From a virus, in IMG/VR virus record IMGVR_UViG_3300027899_000028, positions 1 to 40,129 of that record: a stretch of DNA of 40,129 nucleotides; one strand, given 5' to 3'. The notes under the pieces are model-generated. The model was given only the letters and a program-made list of their open reading frames with translations, searched no databases and was not told where the DNA came from. Made by a program: the position numbers and the translations under genes. Below are positions 12,606 through 20,255 of the stretch, in pieces (the first letter of the stretch is position 1; each line of letters opens with the position of its first letter).

Positions 12606-13592
12606 ATGGCATCGGTGGGACGGCACGGGCGCGGATACCGGGCTCAGGTCTATGTGAACGGGCGACGCGCCTCCAAGGTGTTTCGGACCCAGCGCGAGGC
12701 GAACGCATGGGCGGTTGCCAAGGAACAGGAACTCGAGACGGCCCCGGCGGGCCAGCACACCCTCGGCAAGATGCTCGAGCATTACATTGAGACGGTCATG
12801 CCCAGCAAACGGGGCGAGGCGTTTGAGGCTCGGCAAGCTCGAGCATTCCTGCGGGACTTCCCTGATCTGGCGGCGAAGAAGCTGGCCGATCTGGATACTC
12901 CGGATTTTGCCGCTTGGCGTGACGAGAGGCTGAAGACCGTAAGCGACGCCACGGTGCTGCGGAACCTGAATTGGCTGCGGCACGCCTTCCGGATCGCTCG
13001 AGAGGAATGGCGCTGGATGGAGCGCAACCCGCTCAAGGGACTGCGCATCCCCAAGAACCCGGCTCCGCGCACGCGCCGCGTTAGTCCTGCGGAGGTCCGC
13101 GCCCTGTGCCGCATTCTCGACTACCGCCCCGGCAAGGCTCCACAAACGAAGTCGCAGGAGGTCGCTTTAGCCTTCATGGTCGGGCTGCGCTCTGGCATGC
13201 GCGCGGGCGAGATCCTGAGCCTGGGGAGCGGCAATCTGGACTTGCGCCGCCGGGTGGCGAGCGTGGCGCACAAGACCCAGCACCTGACCGGAAAGCCCCG
13301 CGACGTGCCTCTGACGCGCCATGCCGCCCGGCTATTGGCCCCCGTGGCAGACCGGGAACGATGCTTCACCATATCGAGCGCCGTGCTAGACGCCCTCTTT
13401 CGCAAGGCGCGCGACCGACTAATGATTGAGGATCTACACTTTCACGATTCCCGCGCAGAGGCCCTAACCCGGCTGGCCCGCAAGGTTGATGTGATGACCC
13501 TCGCCAAAATCTCCGGCCACAAGGATCTACGCATCCTCCAAAACACCTACTACCGCGAAACCGCCGACGAAATCGCGGCAAGGCTTGGCTAG
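12606..13592 (+). CDS. int: Tyrosine recombinase (phage integrase)
   Basis: A 328-residue protein. An N-terminal arm-binding part (about 1-45, GYRAQVYVNGRRASKVF), a SAM-like core-binding domain (about 50-150) and a catalytic domain from about 155. Active-site residues visible: Arg199 in GLRSGMRAGEI, Lys223 in AHKTQ, His280/Arg283 in HFHDSR, His305 in SGHKDL, and Tyr315 or Tyr316 in QNTYYRET. ATG at 12606 follows GGGGAG; the longer upstream frame lacks family features. It catalyses integration at attP, whose likely site is the tRNA-like sequence just downstream. Confidence 0.95.
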   Translation: MASVGRHGRGYRAQVYVNGRRASKVFRTQREANAWAVAKEQELETAPAGQHTLGKMLEHYIETVMPSKRGEAFEARQARAFLRDFPDLAAKKLADLDTPDFAAWRDERLKTVSDATVLRNLNWLRHAFRIAREEWRWMERNPLKGLRIPKNPAPRTRRVSPAEVRALCRILDYRPGKAPQTKSQEVALAFMVGLRSGMRAGEILSLGSGNLDLRRRVASVAHKTQHLTGKPRDVPLTRHAARLLAPVADRERCFTISSAVLDALFRKARDRLMIEDLHFHDSRAEALTRLARKVDVMTLAKISGHKDLRILQNTYYRETADEIAARLG

Positions 13593-13597
13593 GCAAT

Positions 13598-13644
13598 ATC
13601 ATCCATAGCCCGGATCATGGCGCGCGGTAGTGCATTTATTGCCG
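13598..13644 (-). pseudogene. Repeat copy A: degenerate end of the 14094-14315 gene
   Basis: On the minus strand it reads PRAMIRAMDDIA and then a stop, matching the C-terminal PRGMIREINKIGE of the gene at 14094-14315. Its DNA matches copy B (13809-13855) closely across about 46 bp. Only this end is present. It lies against the integrase stop and just before the tRNA-like sequence. Confidence 0.65.
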
Positions 13645-13678
13645 GAGTGGGATATACTGCCGCGCTGCGGCGGCGTGA

Positions 13679-13757
13679 TGCGGAGTAGCTGACCGGTTTA
13701 GCAAGGGCGGATGGCTCCTAGCGCCTATGTATGCGGGTTCAAATCCCGCCTCCGGGT
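13679..13757 (+). other. tRNA-like sequence, candidate attP core
   Basis: The 3' half is tRNA-perfect: T-stem GCGGG (13733-13737), loop TTCAAAT, stem CCCGC (13745-13749), then acceptor CTCCGGG. The 5' part gives TGCGGAG, pairing at five positions plus one wobble with the acceptor, and a D-arm-like GCTGACCGGTTTAGC. The anticodon arm is not formed: CTCCTAG would give an Arg (CCU) anticodon loop but the stem beside it does not pair, and the total is about six bases too long. It is best read as an attachment site carrying the 3' half of a host tRNA gene. A degenerate tRNA is the alternative. CCA is not encoded. Confidence 0.55.
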
Positions 13758-13796
13758 CACGTTGATTCGCTGGGGTAGCGCCCAGCCCAAACTACT

Positions 13797-13868
13797 TCAC
13801 ACGCCGATTTCATCCATAGCTCGGATCATGCTGCGCGGTATCTGCATTGCCGCGATAAACTCGTCCGG
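13797..13868 (-). pseudogene. Repeat copy B: truncated end of the 14094-14315 gene
   Basis: The minus strand reads DEFIAAMQIPRSMIRAMDEI-GV and a stop, aligned with DECVAAMQIPRGMIREINKI-GE of the gene at 14094-14315. Bases 13822-13855 match 14119-14152 at 32 of 34 positions. The similarity stops abruptly before the DE residues and no start codon precedes it. It lies between the tRNA-like sequence and the plus-strand membrane-protein gene. Confidence 0.7.
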
Positions 13869-13883
13869 TGGGTATATAAAAAC

Positions 13884-14087
13884 ATGAGCCGTTGTTCTTT
13901 TGTGTTCTATTTAGCCGGGTTAGGTTTTCTGACGGCGGCGCTGTTGATAACCATTATAATGGTTGGTCTATTCTCCACAGCAGAAATTAGGCCCCACTCA
14001 GTTTGGATATTTGCGCCGCTTGCCTCTTCTGTCGGCTGTTTAGCTATTGCAATAGTATTTGCCGTTGTAGATTTTATCCGCACATGA
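13884..14087 (+). CDS. Small two-span membrane protein, AT-rich (candidate moron)
   Basis: A 67-residue protein with two hydrophobic helices (FYLAGLGFLTAALLITIIMV and FAPLASSVGCLAIAIVFAVV). It is clearly less GC-rich than its neighbours, pointing to separate acquisition. Just upstream is TATAAAAAC; no strong Shine-Dalgarno. It lies between copies B and C of the repeated gene end and points away from the late operon, so it could be expressed from the prophage, for example in exclusion. Confidence 0.55.
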   Translation: MSRCSFVFYLAGLGFLTAALLITIIMVGLFSTAEIRPHSVWIFAPLASSVGCLAIAIVFAVVDFIRT

Positions 14088-14093
14088 AGCGCG

Positions 14094-14315
14094 TTACTCA
14101 CCAATCTTGTTTATTTCCCGAATCATGCCGCGCGGTATCTGCATTGCCGCGACGCATTCATCGTCTGAGACGGTGGCCGCGATCATGACGTGATCCGCGT
14201 CCTCTGCGACCAGGAAGCCAACCGTAGTGCAGACTTGCGGCAACATCGGCTCGGAGTGCTTGCACCACATGGCCACGGCCAGAGCGTCCCACCACGTCAC
14301 GCGAACGATCTTCAT
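14094..14315 (-). CDS. Hypothetical protein, 73 aa; source of the repeated gene end
   Basis: Last gene of the late leftward operon, ATGA-coupled to the metallophosphoesterase gene. Starts KIVRVTWWDALAVAMWCKHS; a beta-rich middle (VGFLVAEDADHVMIAATVS) and a C-terminal basic helix (VAAMQIPRGMIREI). I recognise the type as a short conserved phage protein but not its role. Its last 25 codons recur twice between here and the integrase gene. Confidence 0.7.
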   Translation of the reverse strand: MKIVRVTWWDALAVAMWCKHSEPMLPQVCTTVGFLVAEDADHVMIAATVSDDECVAAMQIPRGMIREINKIGE

Positions 14316-15565
14316 GCTGCGGCCCTCGCTTGGAACATGCCGGGATTGACCGTGTGGCGCTCGACTTCGCCGTGTTCCCGGTGGAAAACGATAGCCTTCA
14401 TGGACTGGCGCGAACGGTAGCCGTTGGACGCGGCGTAGGCATCGGCGGGAGGCAGGACGCCCAAGGTTTCGACATGGCAGCCGGGATACTCCTTGACCGC
14501 CTCATGGTGGACGTGGCCCGTCAGCCAGACGCGGTACGACGTGCGGCCCCAGGCTTCCGCCATGTCGGTCGCCATGATCGCCGGGAGTTGCTGCGGCTTG
14601 GCCTTGTCGCCGTGGTGTGTGCCTATCAGGACGCGGCCAAACTCGAAATAATGGAAATGCTGCGGCGAGGTATCGACGCTGACGCGCGGCTCGTTTTCGT
14701 ACAGGACGCCTAGCAATACGGTCATGAACGCCGCCGTCGCCGGGTCGTGATTGCCCTTCTCAAATATGACTCTGACGTTCTGGTGCCTTGCCAGCGCCGC
14801 GCTAATCATGTGGCGAACCATGCGGACCGCCGTCCGCACCATCTTTGGGAAACGGCCGTCCGCGTCCAATAGGTTATTATGGGCCGGGGTGACGGCGGCG
14901 TAACTGTCGTAGTGCAGGAAATCCCCGAGGAAGGCTATTAGCGCCTGCTCTGACGGCGGGCACACCTCGATCAGCCGTTGCGAGGCGTCCGCTAAAAGCT
15001 GCTCACTGCGGGCCAAATCGTAGCTCTCGCCGCCGGTTTCCTCGCTCCAGGCGAGCATGCCGACGTGATGGTCCCCGACCGGGTACACCGCAAGCGTATC
15101 GGCTGACACAGCATGGCGGCCCCTGGTGACCGGCTTTGCCCGTCGCACCTCTGCCGCTACGCCAATGGCGCACTCTCTCCACAGTGCCTCGCGTGTGGCC
15201 TCGTCTGCCTTCTCTGTCACCCATTGCTGAACGACGGCGCCGGTTTGGTCGAATAGGCGCGAGGTCTTGGTTATCCTTTTCGGATCGGGCAACTGGACGG
15301 TGTCGCCTTCATTGCGCCCGGCGAGCCGCGTCTTGTCCCACCTCCCCCGCTCGTTCCCGCTGGCGTCGTAAAGAACCGACTGCCCCTTCATAACCATTGG
15401 TGGGCCGTCTGCCCGAAAGCCCCGGCGCTCGGCCTCCTGTACGCGGTGCTGGAATGTCGACCGCGACATGCCGAGGGAGTCAGCCGCCGCCCGCTGGCCA
15501 CCAAATCGGGCCACGGCGTCCACCGCCGCTTGCAAGGCTTCGTCCGAAAGAGGTGCCCCGGCCAT
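14312..15565 (-). CDS. Metallophosphoesterase with N-terminal helix-turn-helix
   Basis: A 417-residue protein. Residues about 10-46 form a Fis/Hin-like helix-turn-helix (AAADSLGMSRSTFQHRVQEA). From about 160 comes a calcineurin-type phosphoesterase with the full motif set: GDHHVG (164-169), GDFLHYD (214-220), GNHD (271-274), a HHGD segment (317-320) and GHVHH (350-354). Such enzymes hydrolyse phosphate esters, often in nucleic acids or nucleotides, with two metal ions. The HTH/phosphoesterase combination is found in other phages, where its role is unclear. It lies after lysis genes at the end of the late operon. It might act on DNA at specific sites. Confidence 0.85.
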   Translation of the reverse strand: MAGAPLSDEALQAAVDAVARFGGQRAAADSLGMSRSTFQHRVQEAERRGFRADGPPMVMKGQSVLYDASGNERGRWDKTRLAGRNEGDTVQLPDPKRITKTSRLFDQTGAVVQQWVTEKADEATREALWRECAIGVAAEVRRAKPVTRGRHAVSADTLAVYPVGDHHVGMLAWSEETGGESYDLARSEQLLADASQRLIEVCPPSEQALIAFLGDFLHYDSYAAVTPAHNNLLDADGRFPKMVRTAVRMVRHMISAALARHQNVRVIFEKGNHDPATAAFMTVLLGVLYENEPRVSVDTSPQHFHYFEFGRVLIGTHHGDKAKPQQLPAIMATDMAEAWGRTSYRVWLTGHVHHEAVKEYPGCHVETLGVLPPADAYAASNGYRSRQSMKAIVFHREHGEVERHTVNPGMFQARAAA

Positions 15566-15862
15566 TTAAATCATACCCGGCGCGGGAACAAAGCACAGGA
15601 CAGTTGCACCGATTATGCAAGCATGGCTGCGACCGTCCGGCGACGGGAATGGCAGAATTGCCTTGGGCTGTACCGCGATCCACCGGCCCTCGTGCCAGAC
15701 TTCCCAGAGGCCATCCAAGCCAGCACGCGCCCGCGTTGGGCCGCAGTCCTTATCGTTGCAACAGCTTGTCGTGGTGCCGGGAATCTTCCAGTCGTGATAG
15801 GCGTCATGGGCAATGGCCGGTGCGGCCATCAGGAGAAACACCAGGATGGCCGCGCGGTTCAC
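15566..15862 (-). CDS. Secreted Cys-containing protein, 98 aa
   Basis: A signal peptide (NRAAILVFLLMAAPAIA, cleavage after residue 18) precedes a small periplasmic domain with C34, C35, C40 and later C82 and C90, and a WKIPGT...SCCNDKDC pattern that I associate with short secreted proteins in alphaproteobacterial prophages. It is coupled to the Rz1-like gene (ATGA overlap). It may act in the periplasm during lysis or in superinfection control; no evidence decides. Confidence 0.7.
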   Translation of the reverse strand: MNRAAILVFLLMAAPAIAHDAYHDWKIPGTTTSCCNDKDCGPTRARAGLDGLWEVWHEGRWIAVQPKAILPFPSPDGRSHACIIGATVLCFVPAPGMI

Positions 15863-16119
15863 AGGTTGCCGCCTTTCACAAACTCCACAAGGCTTGCGTG
15901 GCGTGTCCTACAGGTCACGTAGGCTTGGGCGACGCGGATACGCTCGGCGGCAACCTCGTTGTCGCTGGCGTTGTCCGGTGCCAAGGTCGGATCAGCGCAC
16001 TGGAGGAGTAGGCTGGCGTCCGGCGTCCGCTCCACCAAGCGGGGTGATGATTGACCGCACGCCGTCACTAGCAGCACGCATGCTAGGGCTGGCAGCGCAT
16101 TCACGAGTGACAGGCGCAC
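15859..16119 (-). CDS. Rz1-like outer-membrane spanin lipoprotein
   Basis: An 86-residue protein with a lipoprotein signal and lipobox ending VTAC (Cys21). Its first 128 bp overlap the 3' part of the Rz-like gene in another frame, the embedded architecture of lambda Rz/Rz1. The mature part is longer and less Pro-rich than classical Rz1. It should be anchored in the outer membrane and join the Rz-like protein to fuse the membranes at lysis. Confidence 0.8.
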   Translation of the reverse strand: MRLSLVNALPALACVLLVTACGQSSPRLVERTPDASLLLQCADPTLAPDNASDNEVAAERIRVAQAYVTCRTRHASLVEFVKGGNL

Positions 16120-16360
16120 TGTAGATCCTCTCGGTTACGGTAACGACCTTGGTTTCGAGTTTGGCGAGCGCGTCGGCCTGCTTGGCAACGATGACGGCGG
16201 ACAGGCGCGCATCGGCTTCCTTTTGGGCAATGACCGCGTTAGCGGCGGCCAACTTCACCTCAAGTTTGCCGTTCTCAGCCCATGCCATTTTCAACAGGAT
16301 GCCGGAGGCCAACAGGAGGACAGCCAGCACGCCCGCGCCGATGGCGAGATACTTGGTCAC
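15992..16360 (-). CDS. Rz-like inner-membrane spanin
   Basis: A 122-residue protein beginning with a membrane anchor (YLAIGAGVLAVLLLASGILL) and continuing with a long Ala/Lys/Glu helix (KLEVKLAAANAVIAQKEADA onward), the i-spanin plan. GTG at 16360 overlaps the lysozyme stop (TAGTG). It overlaps the Rz1-like gene. Together these span the periplasm after peptidoglycan is degraded. Confidence 0.8.
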   Translation of the reverse strand: MTKYLAIGAGVLAVLLLASGILLKMAWAENGKLEVKLAAANAVIAQKEADARLSAVIVAKQADALAKLETKVVTVTERIYSAPVTRECAASPSMRAASDGVRSIITPLGGADAGRQPTPPVR

Positions 16361-16833
16361 TAGGCCGCCTCTTCCAAAAACAGGGCACGCTCGGCAGCCC
16401 GCCGGCGCACAAGGCCCGGCAGAGGCCCGGAAGCGCCCCGGTTCCATCGCGGGAACTGGTCGGCCGCGCCCACGTAGGAGCCTTGATTGAGTAGCCGCAA
16501 CAGCGTCGAGCCGCCAAACGCTCCAGCCCCGCAGTTGAATACGAAGCTCGCCAGCGCATCAAACTGGTTCTGCGATAGCACCACGTCCACCAGATGCTTG
16601 ACCGCACCCTCTGCGGCTTTCAGATCCTCCCGCAGCCATTCCGTCGCTTGTTCTTCGGTGCAGGTATCGCCCTTGCGGACGCCGCGCGTGTGGCCATAGC
16701 CGATGGTCCAAGGCTCGCCCGTGGCCGGATTGCCGGGGTCGGGATATGCCTTGGTTTCCAGTCCTTCAAACTCTTTGACGAGGGAAATCCCCCGGTTAGA
16801 CGTGACCAGCAGGCTATTGGCTGCGTTGCTCAT
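16360..16833 (-). CDS. Endolysin, GH24 lysozyme
   Basis: A 157-residue muramidase of the T4/P22 lysozyme class. The catalytic triad is visible: Glu23 in KEFEGLETKAY, Asp32 in AYPD, Thr43 in WTIGYGHT. The C-terminal half has NQFDALASFVFNCGAGAF and the basic LPGLVRRRAAERALF ending common to phage GH24 enzymes. There is no signal peptide or SAR helix, so export should need a holin; a holin-like gene lies 250 bp upstream. Coupled to both neighbours. Confidence 0.93.
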   Translation of the reverse strand: MSNAANSLLVTSNRGISLVKEFEGLETKAYPDPGNPATGEPWTIGYGHTRGVRKGDTCTEEQATEWLREDLKAAEGAVKHLVDVVLSQNQFDALASFVFNCGAGAFGGSTLLRLLNQGSYVGAADQFPRWNRGASGPLPGLVRRRAAERALFLEEAA

Positions 16834-17006
16834 GGCGTGCCCTTTTCTTGCTCGCGCATTCGGCGCATGAGAATGTCCATGCCGTCTGCGACGAGGTTGC
16901 GAAGTTCGCCCATTGAGACGGGAAACATCAGGTCCCGCTCACCGTCCCACACCTTGAGCCGCGTCGGCTGCCCGCTCTCTGAGATGATGCGCGGGTGATG
17001 GTTCAT
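16830..17006 (-). CDS. Hypothetical protein in the lysis cassette, 58 aa
   Basis: Short, with a beta-like first part (PTRLKVWDGERDLMFPVSMG) and a C-terminal helix (LVADGMDILMRRMREQ). ATGA overlaps on both sides. No membrane helix. Possibly a lysis accessory protein; not recognised. Confidence 0.6.
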   Translation of the reverse strand: MNHHPRIISESGQPTRLKVWDGERDLMFPVSMGELRNLVADGMDILMRRMREQEKGTP

Positions 17007-17092
17007 TGCGACGCGCTATTGATGAGGTAGCGCAGCCGCCAAATCACGTAGACGGACACAATCGACCAAAACAGGAGTTCAAGCGCGTTCAC
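17003..17092 (-). CDS. Tiny membrane peptide in the lysis cassette, 29 aa
   Basis: GTG at 17092 overlaps the TGA of the holin-like gene (GTGA), and its TGA overlaps the next ATG. One hydrophobic helix (LELLFWSIVSVYVIW) followed by basic residues. It might be a second holin, antiholin or pinholin-like peptide. Too short to be certain; the coupling is the main support. Confidence 0.55.
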   Translation of the reverse strand: MNALELLFWSIVSVYVIWRLRYLINSASQ

Positions 17093-17439
17093 GACTTACG
17101 CCCCCAGGGGAACAACTCTTTAAGCAACGTGATCCATCCACGCGGGTCCTCTTTGGCCTTCTGAAGAATGGCGGTGAAAAGCCCTACGATGTCATAGGCA
17201 ACAGTCGGCATGATCGCGGCCACGGCGAGCCCGCTCCAGTCCGACCAATTCCATTCGGAAATTACAATCCGGCCGCAAACCGGCCCAAGGATCAGGCAGA
17301 ACAGGCCCGCGATGCCGCGCTGCCGTCGTGTCAGCACATCGCGGCGGATGGCGTCGCCAAACACCGCGCCGACCAAAGAAAACGGCACGAATACCCAAAG
17401 CGCGTCGGCAATAAACCAGAGGTCGCGCCGCTCACTCAT
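17089..17439 (-). CDS. Holin-like membrane protein, 116 aa
   Basis: Three hydrophobic segments (about 8-28, 43-61 and 69-93) and a charged C-terminus (ending KELFPWGRKS). Size, topology and position between the tail genes and the lysozyme gene fit a class I holin, which opens the inner membrane to release the endolysin. No family signature proves it. Confidence 0.7.
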   Translation of the reverse strand: MSERRDLWFIADALWVFVPFSLVGAVFGDAIRRDVLTRRQRGIAGLFCLILGPVCGRIVISEWNWSDWSGLAVAAIMPTVAYDIVGLFTAILQKAKEDPRGWITLLKELFPWGRKS

Positions 17440-17440
17440 G

Positions 17441-17551
17441 TCAGCCCCCTACGCTTTTCGCGGTTTCCCGTTTGGCGTCTGCAGCCGCGCGGGCGAGAGC
17501 CAGCTTGAGCAGGACTTCCCGCACAAAAGTCAAAGTGGGTGTGGTAATCAT
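17441..17551 (-). CDS. Hypothetical peptide, 36 aa
   Basis: ATGA overlap with the stop of the large tail gene. One amphipathic Ala/Leu/Arg helix (FVREVLLKLALARAAADAKR). Resembles short peptides encoded before phage lysis genes; not recognised. Confidence 0.5.
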   Translation of the reverse strand: MITTPTLTFVREVLLKLALARAAADAKRETAKSVGG

Positions 17552-20253
17552 GACAGGCTCACATTCACGCAAGCGACGCCAAGACCGGAAACGGTATCTG
17601 CGTTGTATGTCACAGCCGCCGCTCCTGTGTTGTTGATCCGGTAAGCTGCCGTCGCAAAATTGGCGGGCGTCGTTCCCGACGTAACAGTCACAATGCCGTT
17701 GTCGCCCGTTGAAATCTGCGGGCTCGGGATTGTTCCGCTCTTGCTGAAGTTGCACCCGACGATGATGCACGGCGCGGTGCCAGCGCCAACTGTCTGGTTT
17801 GCAACGCCTGTGCCCGCGCCATTGACGACGGTGCGGGCGTTGAGCCGGGTCCACGTTGTCCCCTCGGTGGCGCGGAAAACAAGAAGCAGCTTAAGCGCGC
17901 CTCGCGTGCCGACCGCCATTCCCGTAATCGTCGTTTCTGTGCCGTCGAGGATTTTGATGGATTGCGCGATGCGGGTGCCGTTCGTCGCAGCACTGGTCTG
18001 CGACAGGACGTTGGTAAAGCCCGAGGGGGTCACCAAAGCCGGGGCGCTGGTCGATGTGTTCTGGCTGAAATCGACCAGCCAGGCATAGTCGCCCGCCGCG
18101 ATGTCCGCTGGCATGCTGATGGTGGCGCTGTCCGCAGATGTTGAAGTGCCCTCCAGCGAGATCGAAGCCGGTGGGTTGAGGTTGATTGTTGGCGCGGGCA
18201 GAACGCCGCCCGAAAGGGCACTAAGCGGCAGCGTGTTTATGTACGGATAGAAACTCGATTGGGTGGACGCACGCGACCAACGGCTATCGAAGCCTCCTGG
18301 AATTGCCGCAATCAAAGATGCGTCGCTAATGGACGTAACACCGGCAGATGTCCCACTACCGATGCCGACGCCACTGCCGGTGCTATCGACATCCCATCTC
18401 GTGTTTGTGAGGGTCGAGCCCGCCTGCACGTTACCAATTGCCGCGCCAACTCGGAGAAAGCCGACGCTGATGCCCGTGCAATAGCCCTGGTCGATGACGC
18501 AGCCGCTGAGGGTCTGCCCGAATAGGCCTCCGACGTTGGCGCCGGTCGTCCCGTCGAGGTTCGTCAGGCCGGTGGCGTTGCCGAAGCCCACGAAGCCGGT
18601 GATGACGGCCGAGCCGCGCACCAGTCCGCCGACGCCTCCGATGACGCCGCCGCCTGAAACGTTGCCGTAACTCTCGACATCTTCAACGATGCCGTAAGTC
18701 TGGCCGAAGATACCGCCGAGGTTGGACGCGTAATCGCCGTTCACGTCGCGTTGACTGAGAATATTGCCGAGGTTGATGCTGCGGCGAAGCGCGTTGGTGG
18801 CGATAGCGCCATATCCCAGGATGCCGCCGACGCTGTTGGCGCCCGTCATTGTGCCGTAGTTAATGCAATCTTCTGTCCGCCCGTCGCCCTGATAGCCGAT
18901 GATTCCGCCTGTATAGTTTGCGGAGTTTGTGTTGTTGGAATTGACGAGGTTTGCCCAGTTGTAGCAGTCCCGCACCAGCGCCGTTGGGCTGCTGTCCGTG
19001 GTCGGCAAGCCATTGTCGCCACAAATCCCGCCCATCCACGAGCCTGTCGTCTCGGACGTGCCGGGCGCCTTGGGAGACATGAACAGATCGCGGCTGGTGA
19101 CATCGTTTCCGGTGCTCACTGAGTAGGTGCCGACGTCTCCAGCCGAGCCCGTGAGCTGTCCCGTGACCGTCTGCCCGGAGGTGACAATGGTGCCCGGAAT
19201 GGAATTTGGGGCGTAGACATATTGCCCGGTCTGGATTGACCCGCGAGCGATACTGCTCACGGTCATCACGTTGCTGGTGATGCTGCCCGTAAAGACCGCG
19301 CCTGTGTCGTAGTAGTCGGCCAGAACCGGAGTTAGGTTGTATCCGCCCGCTGCAATGCAGACTGCGGATGACAGGGTTTGATTGTTATCAAGCAGCCCGT
19401 GATTCGATCCGACCAACGGCGAGTGATAGCAATTATATGCAAAGGAATTTAGAACAACGGTTCCGGCCGCCGTGCAGTTCTTGACCGTACCGGCACCCAA
19501 CGCGACGCCGCCCGATACATAGGCCCCGTATCCAGACGTATTGACGCCGATGCTGAAGGTGTTGGCGTCGATGACCGTGATTGTCACGGTCTGACCGTTG
19601 AGCGCGGTCATTCCTACAACGTCTTTGATGTAAAGCCGGGCGCCCGTCGACATGCCGTGGCTGGCGATGGTCATTACGCCATTAGCCGCCTGCGTGACTC
19701 CCGTAATTGTCTTGTCGGTCCATTCGAGGTTCCGGCCGACGAGCCCGGCGAACTGTCCGCCCGAGCCCGAGCCGTAGACCTTCATTTCTGTACGCACGTT
19801 GTCGATGGTGCCGCGGTTAAACGCACACAGGCCGCCAACCGTCACGCCCAAAAGGTAGCGGTTTTGCCCGTCGATGGTCGTGCGCTCCCAGGCGGTCTGC
19901 GTAATCGTTCCGCCGATAGTCAGATTGCGAACGGTGCCCTGCCCGTTGTTGTTACCGATGGAGGCGAAAATGCCGATGTCATTGCTGGGAGTGGCCGATG
20001 TGTCGAGTAGAGTAAAATTCCGGATTGCGTACCCGCTGCCGTCGAATGTGCCGGTAAATACCGTTGTTATGGGCGCGGTCGAGAATACGCCGTCATATTG
20101 GGCATTATAGTCGCCGAGCATGACCACGCTGACACTTGGCGCAGCATTGAGCATGTCCGCCAACTGCGGCAGGGTGGTCGCGAGGCCGACGCCCACGACG
20201 AGGAAGCCGGGCCCTCGCCCGGACATCAGCAGCAGGCGAACCGAAGGCTGCAT
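17548..20253 (-). CDS. Large GLUG-repeat tail protein (tailspike/fibre, receptor-binding candidate)
   Basis: A 901-residue protein, the longest in the genome. The N-terminal 60 residues contain a hydrophobic SVRLLLMSGRGPGFLVVGVG stretch. From about 60 to 680 it is Gly/Asn/Thr-rich with repeated GLUG-type units (GGIIGYQGDGRTEDCINYG, VGGILGYG, LGGIFGQTYGIVEDVESYG, VGGLFGQTLSGCVI), forming a beta-helix or beta-solenoid as in adhesins, closing with a NTRWDVDSTGSG segment. The last about 180 residues form a separate beta-rich domain. ATG at 20253 follows the upstream stop closely; a longer frame looks like read-through. It most likely binds the host surface. Confidence 0.8.
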   Translation of the reverse strand: MQPSVRLLLMSGRGPGFLVVGVGLATTLPQLADMLNAAPSVSVVMLGDYNAQYDGVFSTAPITTVFTGTFDGSGYAIRNFTLLDTSATPSNDIGIFASIGNNNGQGTVRNLTIGGTITQTAWERTTIDGQNRYLLGVTVGGLCAFNRGTIDNVRTEMKVYGSGSGGQFAGLVGRNLEWTDKTITGVTQAANGVMTIASHGMSTGARLYIKDVVGMTALNGQTVTITVIDANTFSIGVNTSGYGAYVSGGVALGAGTVKNCTAAGTVVLNSFAYNCYHSPLVGSNHGLLDNNQTLSSAVCIAAGGYNLTPVLADYYDTGAVFTGSITSNVMTVSSIARGSIQTGQYVYAPNSIPGTIVTSGQTVTGQLTGSAGDVGTYSVSTGNDVTSRDLFMSPKAPGTSETTGSWMGGICGDNGLPTTDSSPTALVRDCYNWANLVNSNNTNSANYTGGIIGYQGDGRTEDCINYGTMTGANSVGGILGYGAIATNALRRSINLGNILSQRDVNGDYASNLGGIFGQTYGIVEDVESYGNVSGGGVIGGVGGLVRGSAVITGFVGFGNATGLTNLDGTTGANVGGLFGQTLSGCVIDQGYCTGISVGFLRVGAAIGNVQAGSTLTNTRWDVDSTGSGVGIGSGTSAGVTSISDASLIAAIPGGFDSRWSRASTQSSFYPYINTLPLSALSGGVLPAPTINLNPPASISLEGTSTSADSATISMPADIAAGDYAWLVDFSQNTSTSAPALVTPSGFTNVLSQTSAATNGTRIAQSIKILDGTETTITGMAVGTRGALKLLLVFRATEGTTWTRLNARTVVNGAGTGVANQTVGAGTAPCIIVGCNFSKSGTIPSPQISTGDNGIVTVTSGTTPANFATAAYRINNTGAAAVTYNADTVSGLGVACVNVSLS

Positions 20254-20255
20254 GG

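Noticed and set aside
13769-13786. GCTGGG-N6-CCCAGC hairpin after the tRNA-like sequence as a terminator
   Set aside because: Only 6 bp, with no T-run on either strand; kept only as a possible weak stop between the convergent operons.
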